Shown piece after piece: positions 54,670 to 62,621 of a stretch of DNA of 64,000 bases. Origin of the DNA: Bog-473 sp963738135. GTDB taxonomy: Bacteria; Actinomycetota; Acidimicrobiia; Acidimicrobiales; RAAP-2. The position numbers were made by a program, and so were the translations under genes. The stretch covers positions 124,001 through 188,000 of the forward strand of contig CAVTVK010000004.1 in NCBI GenBank assembly GCA_963738135.1. The letters run 5' to 3'. Within the stretch, counting starts at the first letter, position 1, and every line of letters starts with the position of its first letter. Below the pieces are notes generated by a model that ran no database searches, was not told the origin of the DNA, and saw only the letters and a program-made list of their open reading frames with translations.

Positions 54670-54715
54670 CGCAGACCCGGTGGGCTCGGAGCTACGCAGA
54701 CCCGGTGGGCTCGGA
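54670..54715. repeat. 21-bp direct repeat at the end of the APC permease gene
   Basis: cgcagacccggtgggctcgg plus a final a occurs at 54670-54690 and 54695-54715, a period of 25 bp. A decayed third copy follows near 54716-54730. The permease stop (54694-54692) falls between the two exact copies, and the last residues (EPAGSSEPTGSA) come from the repeat. Confidence 0.75.
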
Positions 54716-56359
54716 GGATCCGGCGGGCTCGTGCTTGGCATGTCCATCCGCGTCAGGGAAAGGCTCGATGCCGAACAACCCGACGGGCACGCCGATGTCG
54801 TCGGGCACCCGAGTCGGCGTGTCGCGGTTGAGTGTCTTGCCGCGGAAGAAGTCGGGTCGGACAGCTGCGTAGACGAACATCAGAACGACGCCGAGCACCA
54901 CGGCTGCGACGATGAGGACGAAAACCCCACCGATCACCCGGTGCGTCCCTGGGAAGGTCCAGGTCGTGTAGCTGTTGCTCGGGGTGATCCAGTTGTACCA
55001 AATGAACCACACCATGCAGAACCAGAGGATGAGTCCGCCGAGCAACGGGAGAATGCCGCGCAGCCAGAAGGAGCGGGCGCTCTCCGTCAGGCTCTTGCGG
55101 TAGAACCAGACACAAGTGAATCCGGTGAGCCCGTAATAGAAGGCGATCATGGCCCCGAGGGCGGAGACCGAGTCGCCGATCACACTGCTCCCGTTCGAGA
55201 GGTAGTTCATGGCGACGTATAGCGCAATGGAGACGGCGCCCATCGCCACCGTCGACGTCGTGGGCGTGAGGAAGCGCTTGTGCACTTTGCCGAATGCGTC
55301 CGGGATCGCCTTGTACGCAGCCATCGACAACGTCGTCCGCGCCGTCGGCAGAATGGTGGTCTGCGTCGACGCTGCCGCAGAGCTGAGCACCATCAACAGC
55401 AACAGCTTGATCATGAACCACCCGATCCCCGAGCTGCCGAACACCGATGTGCCCAGCGAATTGATGACGTCGCCCGAATTGTCCGGGTTGCCCAGGCCGA
55501 TGCCCGTGGTGCCGACGCCGGCGTAGGACTGGGAGGCGACGATCACGATGGCGTACGTGGCGAGCAGGATGAGCGTCGACAGCACCGCCGCCCGCCCGGG
55601 CGTGCGGGTCGAATCCTTGGTTTCCTCGTTCACCGAGACCGAGGTGTCCCAGCCCCAGTAGATGAACAACATGAGCGTGAACCCGATCATGAAACTGGTG
55701 AAGCTCAAATGGTCGAACGGATTGAACCACTGCGCGGCAGGCGTCAGATGCCCGGGCGGCGCCTTCCCCGCGCCGACCTTGGCGAGGGCGACGATTGCGA
55801 AGATGAGCAGGACCGTCAGCTCGATCCCGAGGAGGACCTTCTGCATGTTGGCCGAGATCTCGACGCCCACGTAACAGATGGCGGTCATCACGACGATCCA
55901 GAGGATCCCGACCAGAAGCACCCAGCCACTGGACGGGTTGGAACCGATGCCGTTGGCGCCGAAGAGCAGGAAGACGTACTGCCCGGCGATCTGCGCCAGG
56001 CTCGCCATCACGAGGATGTCGGCCGCCACGATGCCCCACCCGCCGAACCACCCCGTCCGAGGCCCGAAGGCTCGGGTGGCCCACGTGAACGTGGTACCGC
56101 AATCGGGGTCCGCGTTGTTCAGCTCCTTGTAGGCGTAAGAGACGAACAGCATCGGGACGAAGGCGAGGATGGAGATGATCGGCGCCTGCAGTCCGTTGAT
56201 GGCGATGACGACGAACCCGAGCGTGGCCGCCAGACTGTACGCGGGTGCCGTCGACGCCACCCCCACGACCACGGACGAGAACAGCCCGAGAGCCCCACTC
56301 TTGAGGCCTTTGTCGCCGGGGTCCTTTTCCTTGGCCAGTGCAGCATCGAGATGGACCAT
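54692..56359 (-). CDS. APC-superfamily amino acid permease
   Basis: ATG 56359 gives 555 residues with about twelve to fourteen helices. It begins VHLDAALAKEKDPGDKGLKS and has the APC helix 1 block GLFSSVVVGVASTAPAYSLA, the PDCGTTFTWATRAFGPRTGW-like loop and helix 6 FIYWGWDTSVSVNEETKDST. These are signatures of the amino acid-polyamine-organocation permeases, particularly those of actinobacteria with the W-G-W-D motif. It moves an amino acid or amine by proton or substrate exchange. A longer GTG start at 56422 exists. The C-terminus is acidic and cytoplasmic and ends in a small DNA repeat. Confidence 0.9.
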   Translation of the reverse strand: MVHLDAALAKEKDPGDKGLKSGALGLFSSVVVGVASTAPAYSLAATLGFVVIAINGLQAPIISILAFVPMLFVSYAYKELNNADPDCGTTFTWATRAFGPRTGWFGGWGIVAADILVMASLAQIAGQYVFLLFGANGIGSNPSSGWVLLVGILWIVVMTAICYVGVEISANMQKVLLGIELTVLLIFAIVALAKVGAGKAPPGHLTPAAQWFNPFDHLSFTSFMIGFTLMLFIYWGWDTSVSVNEETKDSTRTPGRAAVLSTLILLATYAIVIVASQSYAGVGTTGIGLGNPDNSGDVINSLGTSVFGSSGIGWFMIKLLLLMVLSSAAASTQTTILPTARTTLSMAAYKAIPDAFGKVHKRFLTPTTSTVAMGAVSIALYVAMNYLSNGSSVIGDSVSALGAMIAFYYGLTGFTCVWFYRKSLTESARSFWLRGILPLLGGLILWFCMVWFIWYNWITPSNSYTTWTFPGTHRVIGGVFVLIVAAVVLGVVLMFVYAAVRPDFFRGKTLNRDTPTRVPDDIGVPVGLFGIEPFPDADGHAKHEPAGSSEPTGSA

Positions 56360-56449
56360 GAGCGCTCCGTTCGTTCCAGGACTGGTGCGTCGTTCCAAAT
56401 GACTGGCCTGCACCATACTCACGCCCGGCGGAATTTCTCCAGACTTTCC

Positions 56450-56485
56450 GGAGAATCCTCCCTTCTCGGACCCGGGATTCTCTCC
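56450..56485 (-). terminator. Inverted repeat downstream of the sigma operon / upstream of the APC permease
   Basis: ggagaatcc (56450-56458) pairs with gggattctctcc (56474-56485) with a small bulge. A second short pair, ttctcc/ggagaa, overlaps it at 56435-56455. The 180-bp stretch 56360-56538 lies after the sigma-factor stop and before the permease start, both on the minus strand. The hairpin may end the sigma transcript or regulate the permease; no clear promoter was seen. Confidence 0.45.
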
Positions 56486-56538
56486 CGTCCACGGATTACG
56501 TGCCTAGCGGGCCATTCGGAGCCCGATTTCGTCGCCGA

Positions 56539-57300
56539 TCAGCGACGGTTGGCTTCGGTCTGCCCGATCCCGTCGCGCAGCTTCTGCAGGCTCGAGGTCA
56601 GCAGACGGGAGACGTGCATCTGGCTCACCCCGACGGCCGCCGCGATCTCCGACTGGGTCAGGCCCTCGACGAAGCGCATACGGAGGATCGATTGCTCCCG
56701 CTCCGGCAGGGTGGCCAGCGCCGGGCCCAGCAGGGCCCGGTCCTCCACCGAGTGGTAGTTGCCGTCCTCCTCGCCCAAACGCGCCGACAACGGGTCGTCC
56801 TCGCTCTCCGACGCGTCGATGGAGGCGGCCCGATACCCCTGGCCGGCTTCGATGGCCTCAATGACCGCTTCCTCGCTCGCCCCGGTGGCCTCGGCCAGCT
56901 CGGCCACCGTCGGATTGCGGCCGAGTTGCTGCACCAGTGCACCCGTGGCATGCCCGAGCTCGAGGTAGAGCTCCTGGACCCGGCGGCTGGCGCGCACGGC
57001 CCAGCCCTTGTCACGGAAATGGCGCTTGAGCTCGCCGATGATCGTCCGGGTCGCAAAGGCGGCGAAGTCAACACCGCGCGAAGGGTCGAAACGGTCGACC
57101 GACTTGACCAGCGCCACCGACGCCACCTGCACGAGATCGTCCAGCGGCTCGCCCCGGTGGAGGAAGCGTCGGGCCAGCTGATGGGCCAAACCGAGGTTGG
57201 CGGTGATCAGCTCCTCACGTGCGGCCGGATCGAGCGCGGGACGGTCAGTTTCGGCGGCGTCCGACAGCGGCCCGGGATCGACTTCCCGGCCCTCCGTCAC
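56539..57300 (-). CDS. sigB: SigB/SigF/SigG-type sigma factor
   Basis: 253 residues of a group 3 sigma factor. Region 2 reads ANLGLAHQLARRFLHRGEPL, DDLVQVASVALVKSVDRFDP and FAAFATRTIIGELKRHFRDK. Region 3 reads RRVQELYLELGHATGALVQQ, and region 4 LPEREQSILRMRFVEGLTQS then EIAAAVGVSQMHVSRLLTSS. It directs RNA polymerase to GTTT-N16-GGGTAC-type promoters, one of which lies 58.2 kb. The GTG start overlaps the anti-sigma stop (GTGA). It is the last gene of the STAS-RsbW-sigma operon, controlled by partner switching. Confidence 0.93.
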   Translation of the reverse strand: MTEGREVDPGPLSDAAETDRPALDPAAREELITANLGLAHQLARRFLHRGEPLDDLVQVASVALVKSVDRFDPSRGVDFAAFATRTIIGELKRHFRDKGWAVRASRRVQELYLELGHATGALVQQLGRNPTVAELAEATGASEEAVIEAIEAGQGYRAASIDASESEDDPLSARLGEEDGNYHSVEDRALLGPALATLPEREQSILRMRFVEGLTQSEIAAAVGVSQMHVSRLLTSSLQKLRDGIGQTEANRR

Positions 57301-57722
57301 TCCGCATGCCCCCCCCGCCGCTTGCGGAGCCAGGCGCGGGCTGACCCGTCCCGGCTCTCTCTTCCGTGCTCGTCGACCAGTGCGTCGAGGATCTGCTCGC
57401 TCAGGCGGGCGACCTCGTCCGCCTCGGGCGCCGGGGCCTTGGCCACTGCGGCCCGCTCAAGGGTGCAGTCGACCTCAATGGCGTCGCCCAGCACGCTGAG
57501 CTCGAGGCGGAGGTCACCGTGCTGGGAATCGCTCCCCTGCAGGGTCAGGAGGCAGAGCTCGCCGACCGCCAGCCGCAGGTCTTCCAGCTCCTCGATGTCG
57601 AATCCGGCCCGCGCCGAGATGGCGCTCGTGACCAGCCGCGCCAACACGATGAGGTCCCCGCGCGCCGGAAACTTCAGCTCGATGCGATCGCCGCTCTCGA
57701 GCCGGTCGGTGGTTTCCGTCAC
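57297..57722 (-). CDS. RsbW-like anti-sigma factor with degenerate ATPase motifs
   Basis: 141 residues with the RsbW fold: IELKFPARGDLIVLARLVTS, AGFDIEELEDLRLAVGELCL. In active anti-sigma kinases the N-box is E-x-x-x-N-A and the next motif D-x-G-x-G. Here the N-box position reads GELCLLTLQG without the Asn, and the following strand reads AIEVDCTLERAA with no glycine-rich loop. The protein probably binds the sigma factor but may not phosphorylate its STAS partner. The C-terminal tail is basic (RAWLRKRRGG). Start and stop each overlap a neighbour by 4 bp (GTGA). Confidence 0.82.
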   Translation of the reverse strand: MTETTDRLESGDRIELKFPARGDLIVLARLVTSAISARAGFDIEELEDLRLAVGELCLLTLQGSDSQHGDLRLELSVLGDAIEVDCTLERAAVAKAPAPEADEVARLSEQILDALVDEHGRESRDGSARAWLRKRRGGHAE

Positions 57723-58060
57723 GTCGCTCCAGCCGATTCCAGCGAGTCGGCGATGGTGAAGACACTGGTGAGCCCGGTGATCTCGAAGATCTTGACGATC
57801 CGTGGATCTGCGACCACGACGTGCAGTTCCCCACCCAGCTCACGGCAACGTTTGAGGGCCCCGACGAGGACGCCCAGCGCCGTGGAGTCCAGGAAGGTCA
57901 CCCCGAGGAGATCCAGCACGACCGTCGCCTCACCCCGCGCGATCACGCCGTGAATGCATTCGCGCAGCTGCGGGGCCGTCGCGACGTCGATCTCGCCGCT
58001 GACCGCGATCACCGGCGGCGTCGAGCCCGCCCGCTCCTCTATCTGAAAGTCCTGATCCAC
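57719..58060 (-). CDS. STAS-domain anti-anti-sigma factor
   Basis: GTG 58060 follows GGGAGGGCGGA and gives 113 residues: VIAVSGEIDVATAPQLRECI, VVLDLLGVTFLDSTALGVLV, GALKRCRELGGELHVVVADP. S59 in LDST is at the phosphorylated position of SpoIIAA/RsbV. Unphosphorylated, it would bind the anti-sigma factor and free sigma; the divergent SpoIIE phosphatase would produce that form. A longer start upstream (58138) lacks a ribosome-binding site. Gene order STAS, RsbW-like, sigma is the same as in rsbV-rsbW-sigB. Confidence 0.9.
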   Translation of the reverse strand: MDQDFQIEERAGSTPPVIAVSGEIDVATAPQLRECIHGVIARGEATVVLDLLGVTFLDSTALGVLVGALKRCRELGGELHVVVADPRIVKIFEITGLTSVFTIADSLESAGAT

Positions 58061-58173
58061 TCCGCCCTCCCGTGGGCTCATCCTCCGCCACCCCGAGGAC
58101 GAGGTGCAATGCCGATTGGCCAAACGTTCTATAGCCACCCGAGTGTGAAGCTAAACCTCCAGCAAGACACCGG

Positions 58174-58207
58174 GGTTTCCCCCCAGTCACGCCTGGGTAC
58201 GGAGTTG
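58174..58207 (+). promoter_or_regulatory. SigB/SigF-type promoter upstream of the SpoIIE phosphatase
   Basis: ggttt (58174-58178), a 16-base spacer and gggtac (58195-58200) match the actinobacterial SigF/SigB consensus GTTT-N14-17-GGGTA(C/T). It points toward the phosphatase start at 58300 and predicts a transcript start near 58207, leaving about a 90-base leader. The sigma factor encoded next door is the obvious user, giving feedback on its own activator. The 239-bp divergent region 58061-58299 holds no gene. Confidence 0.75.
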
Positions 58208-58299
58208 CAGGACAACCCCAGTGGGCGGCGGGTGCGACATCTGGCCGTCCGGCCAGGGGAATAGCGTTTGTCGAGGAGCCCGCCGACCAGGGGGAAGCA

Positions 58300-61200
58300 G
58301 TGCCCGAAACAGGAGACGAGCAGCTTTCGACCACTCCTCGGAGCGCCCGCGTCGACAGGTCGGAGGCAGTGGCCACGCTCCTCGCCCTGGTCTGGGCCTC
58401 CACGATGGCCATCCTCTTCGCCGTGTTCGGCGGGAACGTCTCGCTGATCGGGCTCCTCGCGCTCTCCCCCTTCATCGCCGCCCCCTTCGCCCGCCCGTCT
58501 CGGGTGGCCCTGGTCGGCATCTTGGTGGCCTTCTTCGCCCTCGTCATCAGCACGCCCCCACACAGTTACGGGCAGCTGAACCACACGCTGCGCGTGGTGA
58601 CGATGCTGGCCGCGACGGCGGTGGCCATGTGGATCTCCTATCTGCGCGGCCAGCGCAACGCGCAGCTGTGGACTGCCCGCTCTGAAACCCGCAACGAGAG
58701 GCGACGACGCGTCGCGGCCGAGACGGCACAACGGATGCAGACCATGGCGCGGGCCCTCACGACCGCGGCCGACCCCGCCCAGGTGGCCGACGCCGTGTTC
58801 GCCGCCATGCGCGACGAATTGGGCGTAGACGCTTCGACCTTCGCCCTCCTGCACGAGCGCGGCGTCCTGCACACGCTGCGCCGCTTCGGGTACGACCCCG
58901 ACGACCCGGTCGACGGGGTGCTGACTTCGTTGCAGGCGGACGGGCCGGTTCTGGGTCAGAACGTCGCCTTCTTCTCCGAGACCATCGCCGACCTGCAGCG
59001 CGATCGCCCAGACATCTACGCGTCGCTCAATTCGAGCCGGTTCCGGGCGCTCGCCATCATCCCGCTGGTCGTGTCGGACCACACCATCGGCGCGGTCGTC
59101 GTGCACTGGGATGACGACCGCGAGATCTCCGAGCCCGACCGCACCTTTCTCTTCACCATCACCGGCGCGGCGGCGCAGGCCGTCGAGCGGGCCCGGCTCA
59201 CCTTGACAGAGTTCGTCAACCTGGAACGCAGTCAACATCTGCATCAGCTCAGTTCCGCGCTGGCGGCCGCCACGACGCCGGGCGACGTGGCCCATGCCGC
59301 CATCGCCGGAGGCCGTCGCGCGTTGGGCGCCCAGTCTGCGGTGGTGCGCATTCCGGCTGACAGTCAGCGCGGGCTGGCGTGCCTGGCCAGCAGCGGGCAC
59401 CCCGCGCTCCTTGCCCGCACCATGGTGCCGCTCCAGGGGAGCCACGCCGGGGCCAGCTTGACCCGAGGCCGGACCGTCATCGCCGGCATCGCCGACGACT
59501 CGGACGTGCACGAGAATCTCGAGACCGAGATCGTGGCCCGGGTCTTGCACGAACTTCCGAAACCCGTGACGATCGTCAGCGAGCCCCTCATCGGCAGTGG
59601 CGGTCCGCTCGGGGTGCTGTCGCTCGCCTTCGTCGCGCAACCCGAGCCGAGCGAGCCCGATCTGCGTTTCCTGTCGACGTTGGCGGGGCTGACCGCGCAG
59701 GCCTTGGAACGCGCCCAGGTGTTCGAGCACGAACGGGAGGCGCTGCGCGACGCGGAGGCGGGGCGCGAGCGGCTGTCGCTCCTTTCGGAGGTGACCCGGC
59801 TCCTGAGCTCGAGCCTCGAGCCCACGACCGTGATCCGACGCACCATGAGCTTGGTGGAAGGCCGGCTGGCCGACTCGTGCTCGGTCCAGGTGCCCGGGGA
59901 GAGCGGGCTCGTCCGGCTCGATGTGCGCGAACCCGGTCCGGCATCGCCACCACGCGTGGGCGCCGACAACGGCGGGCGCGACATCCTCCCCTTCGGTTCC
60001 GACGCCCCGGCGGCCGTCGCCTTCCGCACCGGCCGCACCCAGCTGGCGCCGCTCCATGCCGGTCAGGGGGACGGCGAGCCGCCGGGTGTCTCCACGGCTC
60101 TGTCCGTGCCGCTGACCGCCAACGGCGAGGTCATCGGAGTGATGACCTTCGTGGACGGGCCGGGCCGGATCTTCGAGGCGGACGACGTCTCCCTGGCCAC
60201 CGAGGTGGCGAGCCGGGCCGGGGTCGCCCTGTCCAACGCCACGCGGTTCCAGCGGGAGCACGTCGTGGCGGACGTGCTGCAACGCGCCGTCCTCCCGGAT
60301 TCGCTCCCCGACGTCGCGGGGCTCCTGCTCGACGCCGAGTATCGGGCGGGGGTCGCCGGGACCTACGCCGGAGGTGACTGGTACGACGTCTTCGAGCTCA
60401 GCAACGACTCCGTCTTCTTCAGCGTGGGCGATGTCATGGGCAAGGGTGCGCCGGCGGCCGCCCTCATGGGTCAGGTGCGCAGTGCGATCCGCGCCTACGC
60501 GGTCTCCGGCCAGTCACCGACAGAGGTGCTCTCGTCGTTGGATCTCCTGTTCGACACCCTCATTGAGGACAGGGTCGTCACCGCGGTCGTCGGGACGATC
60601 ACCCCCTCGACGGGTCGGGTCGTCCTGAGCAACGCCGGTCACCCGCCGCCGCTCGTCGTGCGCGCCGACGGCAGCGCCACGTTCTGCCCCATGCAGCGCA
60701 CGCTGCTCATCGCGGCCGGTTTGAGTGGCGCGCTCCGACCCCGGGACGAACTCGTCCTCGACCGCGGCGACTCGCTCATCATGTACTCGGACGGGCTGAT
60801 TGAGCGTCGTGGCGAGGTCATCACGCACGGGATGGAACGATTGGCCACGACGGCAACCGTCGTTGCGCGCGCCGGCTGGCCCGACCATCCCGCCGTGACC
60901 TTCGCGTCCATGTTGAGCGTCGAGGAACGCACCGACGACGTCGTGGTCCTCTGCCTCAACTACACCGGTCTCGGGCAAGGGCGCATAACTGCCCCGCCAG
61001 TGGGTACGTCACGTGATGGCATGTCAACACTGCACCTCGAACCGGTGGTGGAAAGCACACCCGTCGCGCGCCACTGGGTCGCGGCGCACCTGCGCGACCT
61101 TCCGGCCGAGGTGACCGGATTCGCCGCCCTCCTCACCTCCGAGCTGGTGACCAATGCGGTACTGCACGCGGCGACTCCGATGTGCATCACGCTCCACACT

Positions 61201-61965
61201 CTGCCGGACCGCATCCGGGTCGACGTCGCCGACGGCAACCCCGCCTTTCCGTCCATCAAGGAGTACGGCAGGGACGCGGCGACCGGTCGGGGTCTCACGT
61301 TGTTCGACACCTTGGCGTCGGACTGGGGGGTCCAGGCGGTCGACGGCGGCAAGATCGTGTGGTTCGAGCTCCCGGTCGACTTCCCGGTCGCCCCCACCAG
61401 CGTCTCCGACGGGAGCTTCCGCTTCGACCTCACCGGCATCACGCGATCCGATCTCCACGGCGACCCGGACGAGTCACACCTCACCACCGTTCGCCTGGTC
61501 GGGATACCGGTCGCGCTCCTGCAGAAGTCGAGCGAGGAGTACGAAGCTCTGTTCCGCGAGCTGCGTCTGATGAAGGAGCGCGTCGCGAGCACGCCCGACG
61601 CACCGCATCTTCCCGAGCGTCTCTCGGTCCTGGTGTCCCAGATCGGCACCCGTTTCAACGGCTTCGGACCGGGGATGGACGATATGTGGCAGACGGCCGT
61701 CGACAACAAGGTCGAGTTCTTCGACTGGACGCTCGAGCTGCCGCAGTCGGCCCTGTCGGCCGTCGAATTCTACGGCGCCATGCTCGACGAGGTCGACGAG
61801 TTCGGGCTGTCGCAGCGACTCCTGACCCTGCCCGCGTCCCCCACGAGCGTGGCGGTGCGCCGCTGGTTCCTCTCCGAGCTCACAGGACAGCTGCGCGGTA
61901 GGGCGCCGGTGGCCTGGGTCGACAGCCGGTTCCACGCCGAGCTGCAGGCCGTCTCTGCTCGCTGA
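58300..61965 (+). CDS. Membrane GAF-SpoIIE-HATPase sensor phosphatase (RsbU/Rv1364c-like)
   Basis: A 1221-residue protein. Four helices lie at about 22-115. GAF-like sensor domains cover about 145-300, 315-490 and 500-645. A PP2C/SpoIIE domain spans about 649-890, with metal Asp in AGGDWYDVF, GDVMGKGAPAAALMGQ, MYSDGLIERRGE and ERTDDVVVLCL. A HATPase_c domain at about 905-1025 has an intact N-box (ELVTNAVLHA), a DVADGNP loop and GRGLTLFD. About 160 further residues (RLVGIPVALLQKSSEEYEAL onward) form a helical C-terminal domain. The protein would dephosphorylate the divergent STAS partner and might also phosphorylate it. A SigB-type promoter precedes it. ATG versus GTG 58300: GTG, with a GGGGGAAGCA site. 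Confidence 0.92.
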   Translation: MPETGDEQLSTTPRSARVDRSEAVATLLALVWASTMAILFAVFGGNVSLIGLLALSPFIAAPFARPSRVALVGILVAFFALVISTPPHSYGQLNHTLRVVTMLAATAVAMWISYLRGQRNAQLWTARSETRNERRRRVAAETAQRMQTMARALTTAADPAQVADAVFAAMRDELGVDASTFALLHERGVLHTLRRFGYDPDDPVDGVLTSLQADGPVLGQNVAFFSETIADLQRDRPDIYASLNSSRFRALAIIPLVVSDHTIGAVVVHWDDDREISEPDRTFLFTITGAAAQAVERARLTLTEFVNLERSQHLHQLSSALAAATTPGDVAHAAIAGGRRALGAQSAVVRIPADSQRGLACLASSGHPALLARTMVPLQGSHAGASLTRGRTVIAGIADDSDVHENLETEIVARVLHELPKPVTIVSEPLIGSGGPLGVLSLAFVAQPEPSEPDLRFLSTLAGLTAQALERAQVFEHEREALRDAEAGRERLSLLSEVTRLLSSSLEPTTVIRRTMSLVEGRLADSCSVQVPGESGLVRLDVREPGPASPPRVGADNGGRDILPFGSDAPAAVAFRTGRTQLAPLHAGQGDGEPPGVSTALSVPLTANGEVIGVMTFVDGPGRIFEADDVSLATEVASRAGVALSNATRFQREHVVADVLQRAVLPDSLPDVAGLLLDAEYRAGVAGTYAGGDWYDVFELSNDSVFFSVGDVMGKGAPAAALMGQVRSAIRAYAVSGQSPTEVLSSLDLLFDTLIEDRVVTAVVGTITPSTGRVVLSNAGHPPPLVVRADGSATFCPMQRTLLIAAGLSGALRPRDELVLDRGDSLIMYSDGLIERRGEVITHGMERLATTATVVARAGWPDHPAVTFASMLSVEERTDDVVVLCLNYTGLGQGRITAPPVGTSRDGMSTLHLEPVVESTPVARHWVAAHLRDLPAEVTGFAALLTSELVTNAVLHAATPMCITLHTLPDRIRVDVADGNPAFPSIKEYGRDAATGRGLTLFDTLASDWGVQAVDGGKIVWFELPVDFPVAPTSVSDGSFRFDLTGITRSDLHGDPDESHLTTVRLVGIPVALLQKSSEEYEALFRELRLMKERVASTPDAPHLPERLSVLVSQIGTRFNGFGPGMDDMWQTAVDNKVEFFDWTLELPQSALSAVEFYGAMLDEVDEFGLSQRLLTLPASPTSVAVRRWFLSELTGQLRGRAPVAWVDSRFHAELQAVSAR

Positions 61966-61974
61966 GCACGCCGG

Positions 61975-62556
61975 TCAGCGACCTTTGGCGGTCGCCTTCT
62001 TCAACACCTTGCCGTAGTGCTCCAGACCCTCGCTCGAGAGGGACGCCGCAGGGCCGGTGGCGATGGAGACGCGCTCGGGGACGATGCCCCAGACCGGCAC
62101 CTTCAGCTCGGTCCACCATTCGACCGTCGCATCGAGATCATTCGTACCGAGGCGGGCCGAACAGATCACGACCCCGGCAGGGACATCGCTGGGTGTCATC
62201 TCCAACGTGGTGACCACGCGGTTGGGCTCGACACCGCCGGCCCGGGTGGGGATGACGACCGCGTCCGCCCGGCCCAGCGCGGCCTGCACGACGTTGCCTT
62301 CCCCGGGCGGGGTGTCGACCACGACGATGCCGTCTTCGCGGCTCATGGCCTTGGTCACGGTCCGGACGGAGGGACCCTCGACGAGGTCGACGCCCTCGAG
62401 GGGGTCGACCTCGTACCACTCGGCTGTCGAGCCCTGGGGGTCGGCGTCGACGAGCAGCACCGGACCGCGGCCGCGCCGGGCCGCCGCGGCGGCCAGGTAG
62501 ACGGAGGTCGTGGTCTTGCCGACCCCGCCCTTGACGTTGCTGACGACGATGTTCAT
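61975..62556 (-). CDS. ParA/MinD-like ATPase, orphan
   Basis: 193 residues: a deviant Walker A, MNIVVSNVKGGVGKTTTSVY, Walker B VLLVDADPQGSTAEW, switch DGIVVVDTPPGEGNVVQ, and IPTRAGGVEPNRVVTTLEM. This is the compact ParA family seen alone in many genomes, without ParB or a centromere. Chromosome or plasmid segregation, positioning of a cell structure, or regulation by protein sequestering are all possible. No parB or parS-like repeats are nearby. It is convergent with the SpoIIE gene, with ten bases between the stops. Confidence 0.9.
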   Translation of the reverse strand: MNIVVSNVKGGVGKTTTSVYLAAAAARRGRGPVLLVDADPQGSTAEWYEVDPLEGVDLVEGPSVRTVTKAMSREDGIVVVDTPPGEGNVVQAALGRADAVVIPTRAGGVEPNRVVTTLEMTPSDVPAGVVICSARLGTNDLDATVEWWTELKVPVWGIVPERVSIATGPAASLSSEGLEHYGKVLKKATAKGR

Positions 62557-62621
62557 TGGGTGCGGTCCTCTGGCGATCGGGAAAATCGGCCCTTACGGTA
62601 CCGGCCGACCGGGGTGGACCG

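Noticed and set aside
58124..58158. SigB-type promoter toward the STAS operon (GTTT-N12-GGGTGG on the minus strand)
   Set aside because: The spacer is too short (12 bases) and the -10 element is GGGTGG, so it was not annotated.
58129..60282. 717-residue minus-strand frame
   Set aside because: It is antisense to the SpoIIE sensor and lacks any recognisable motif.
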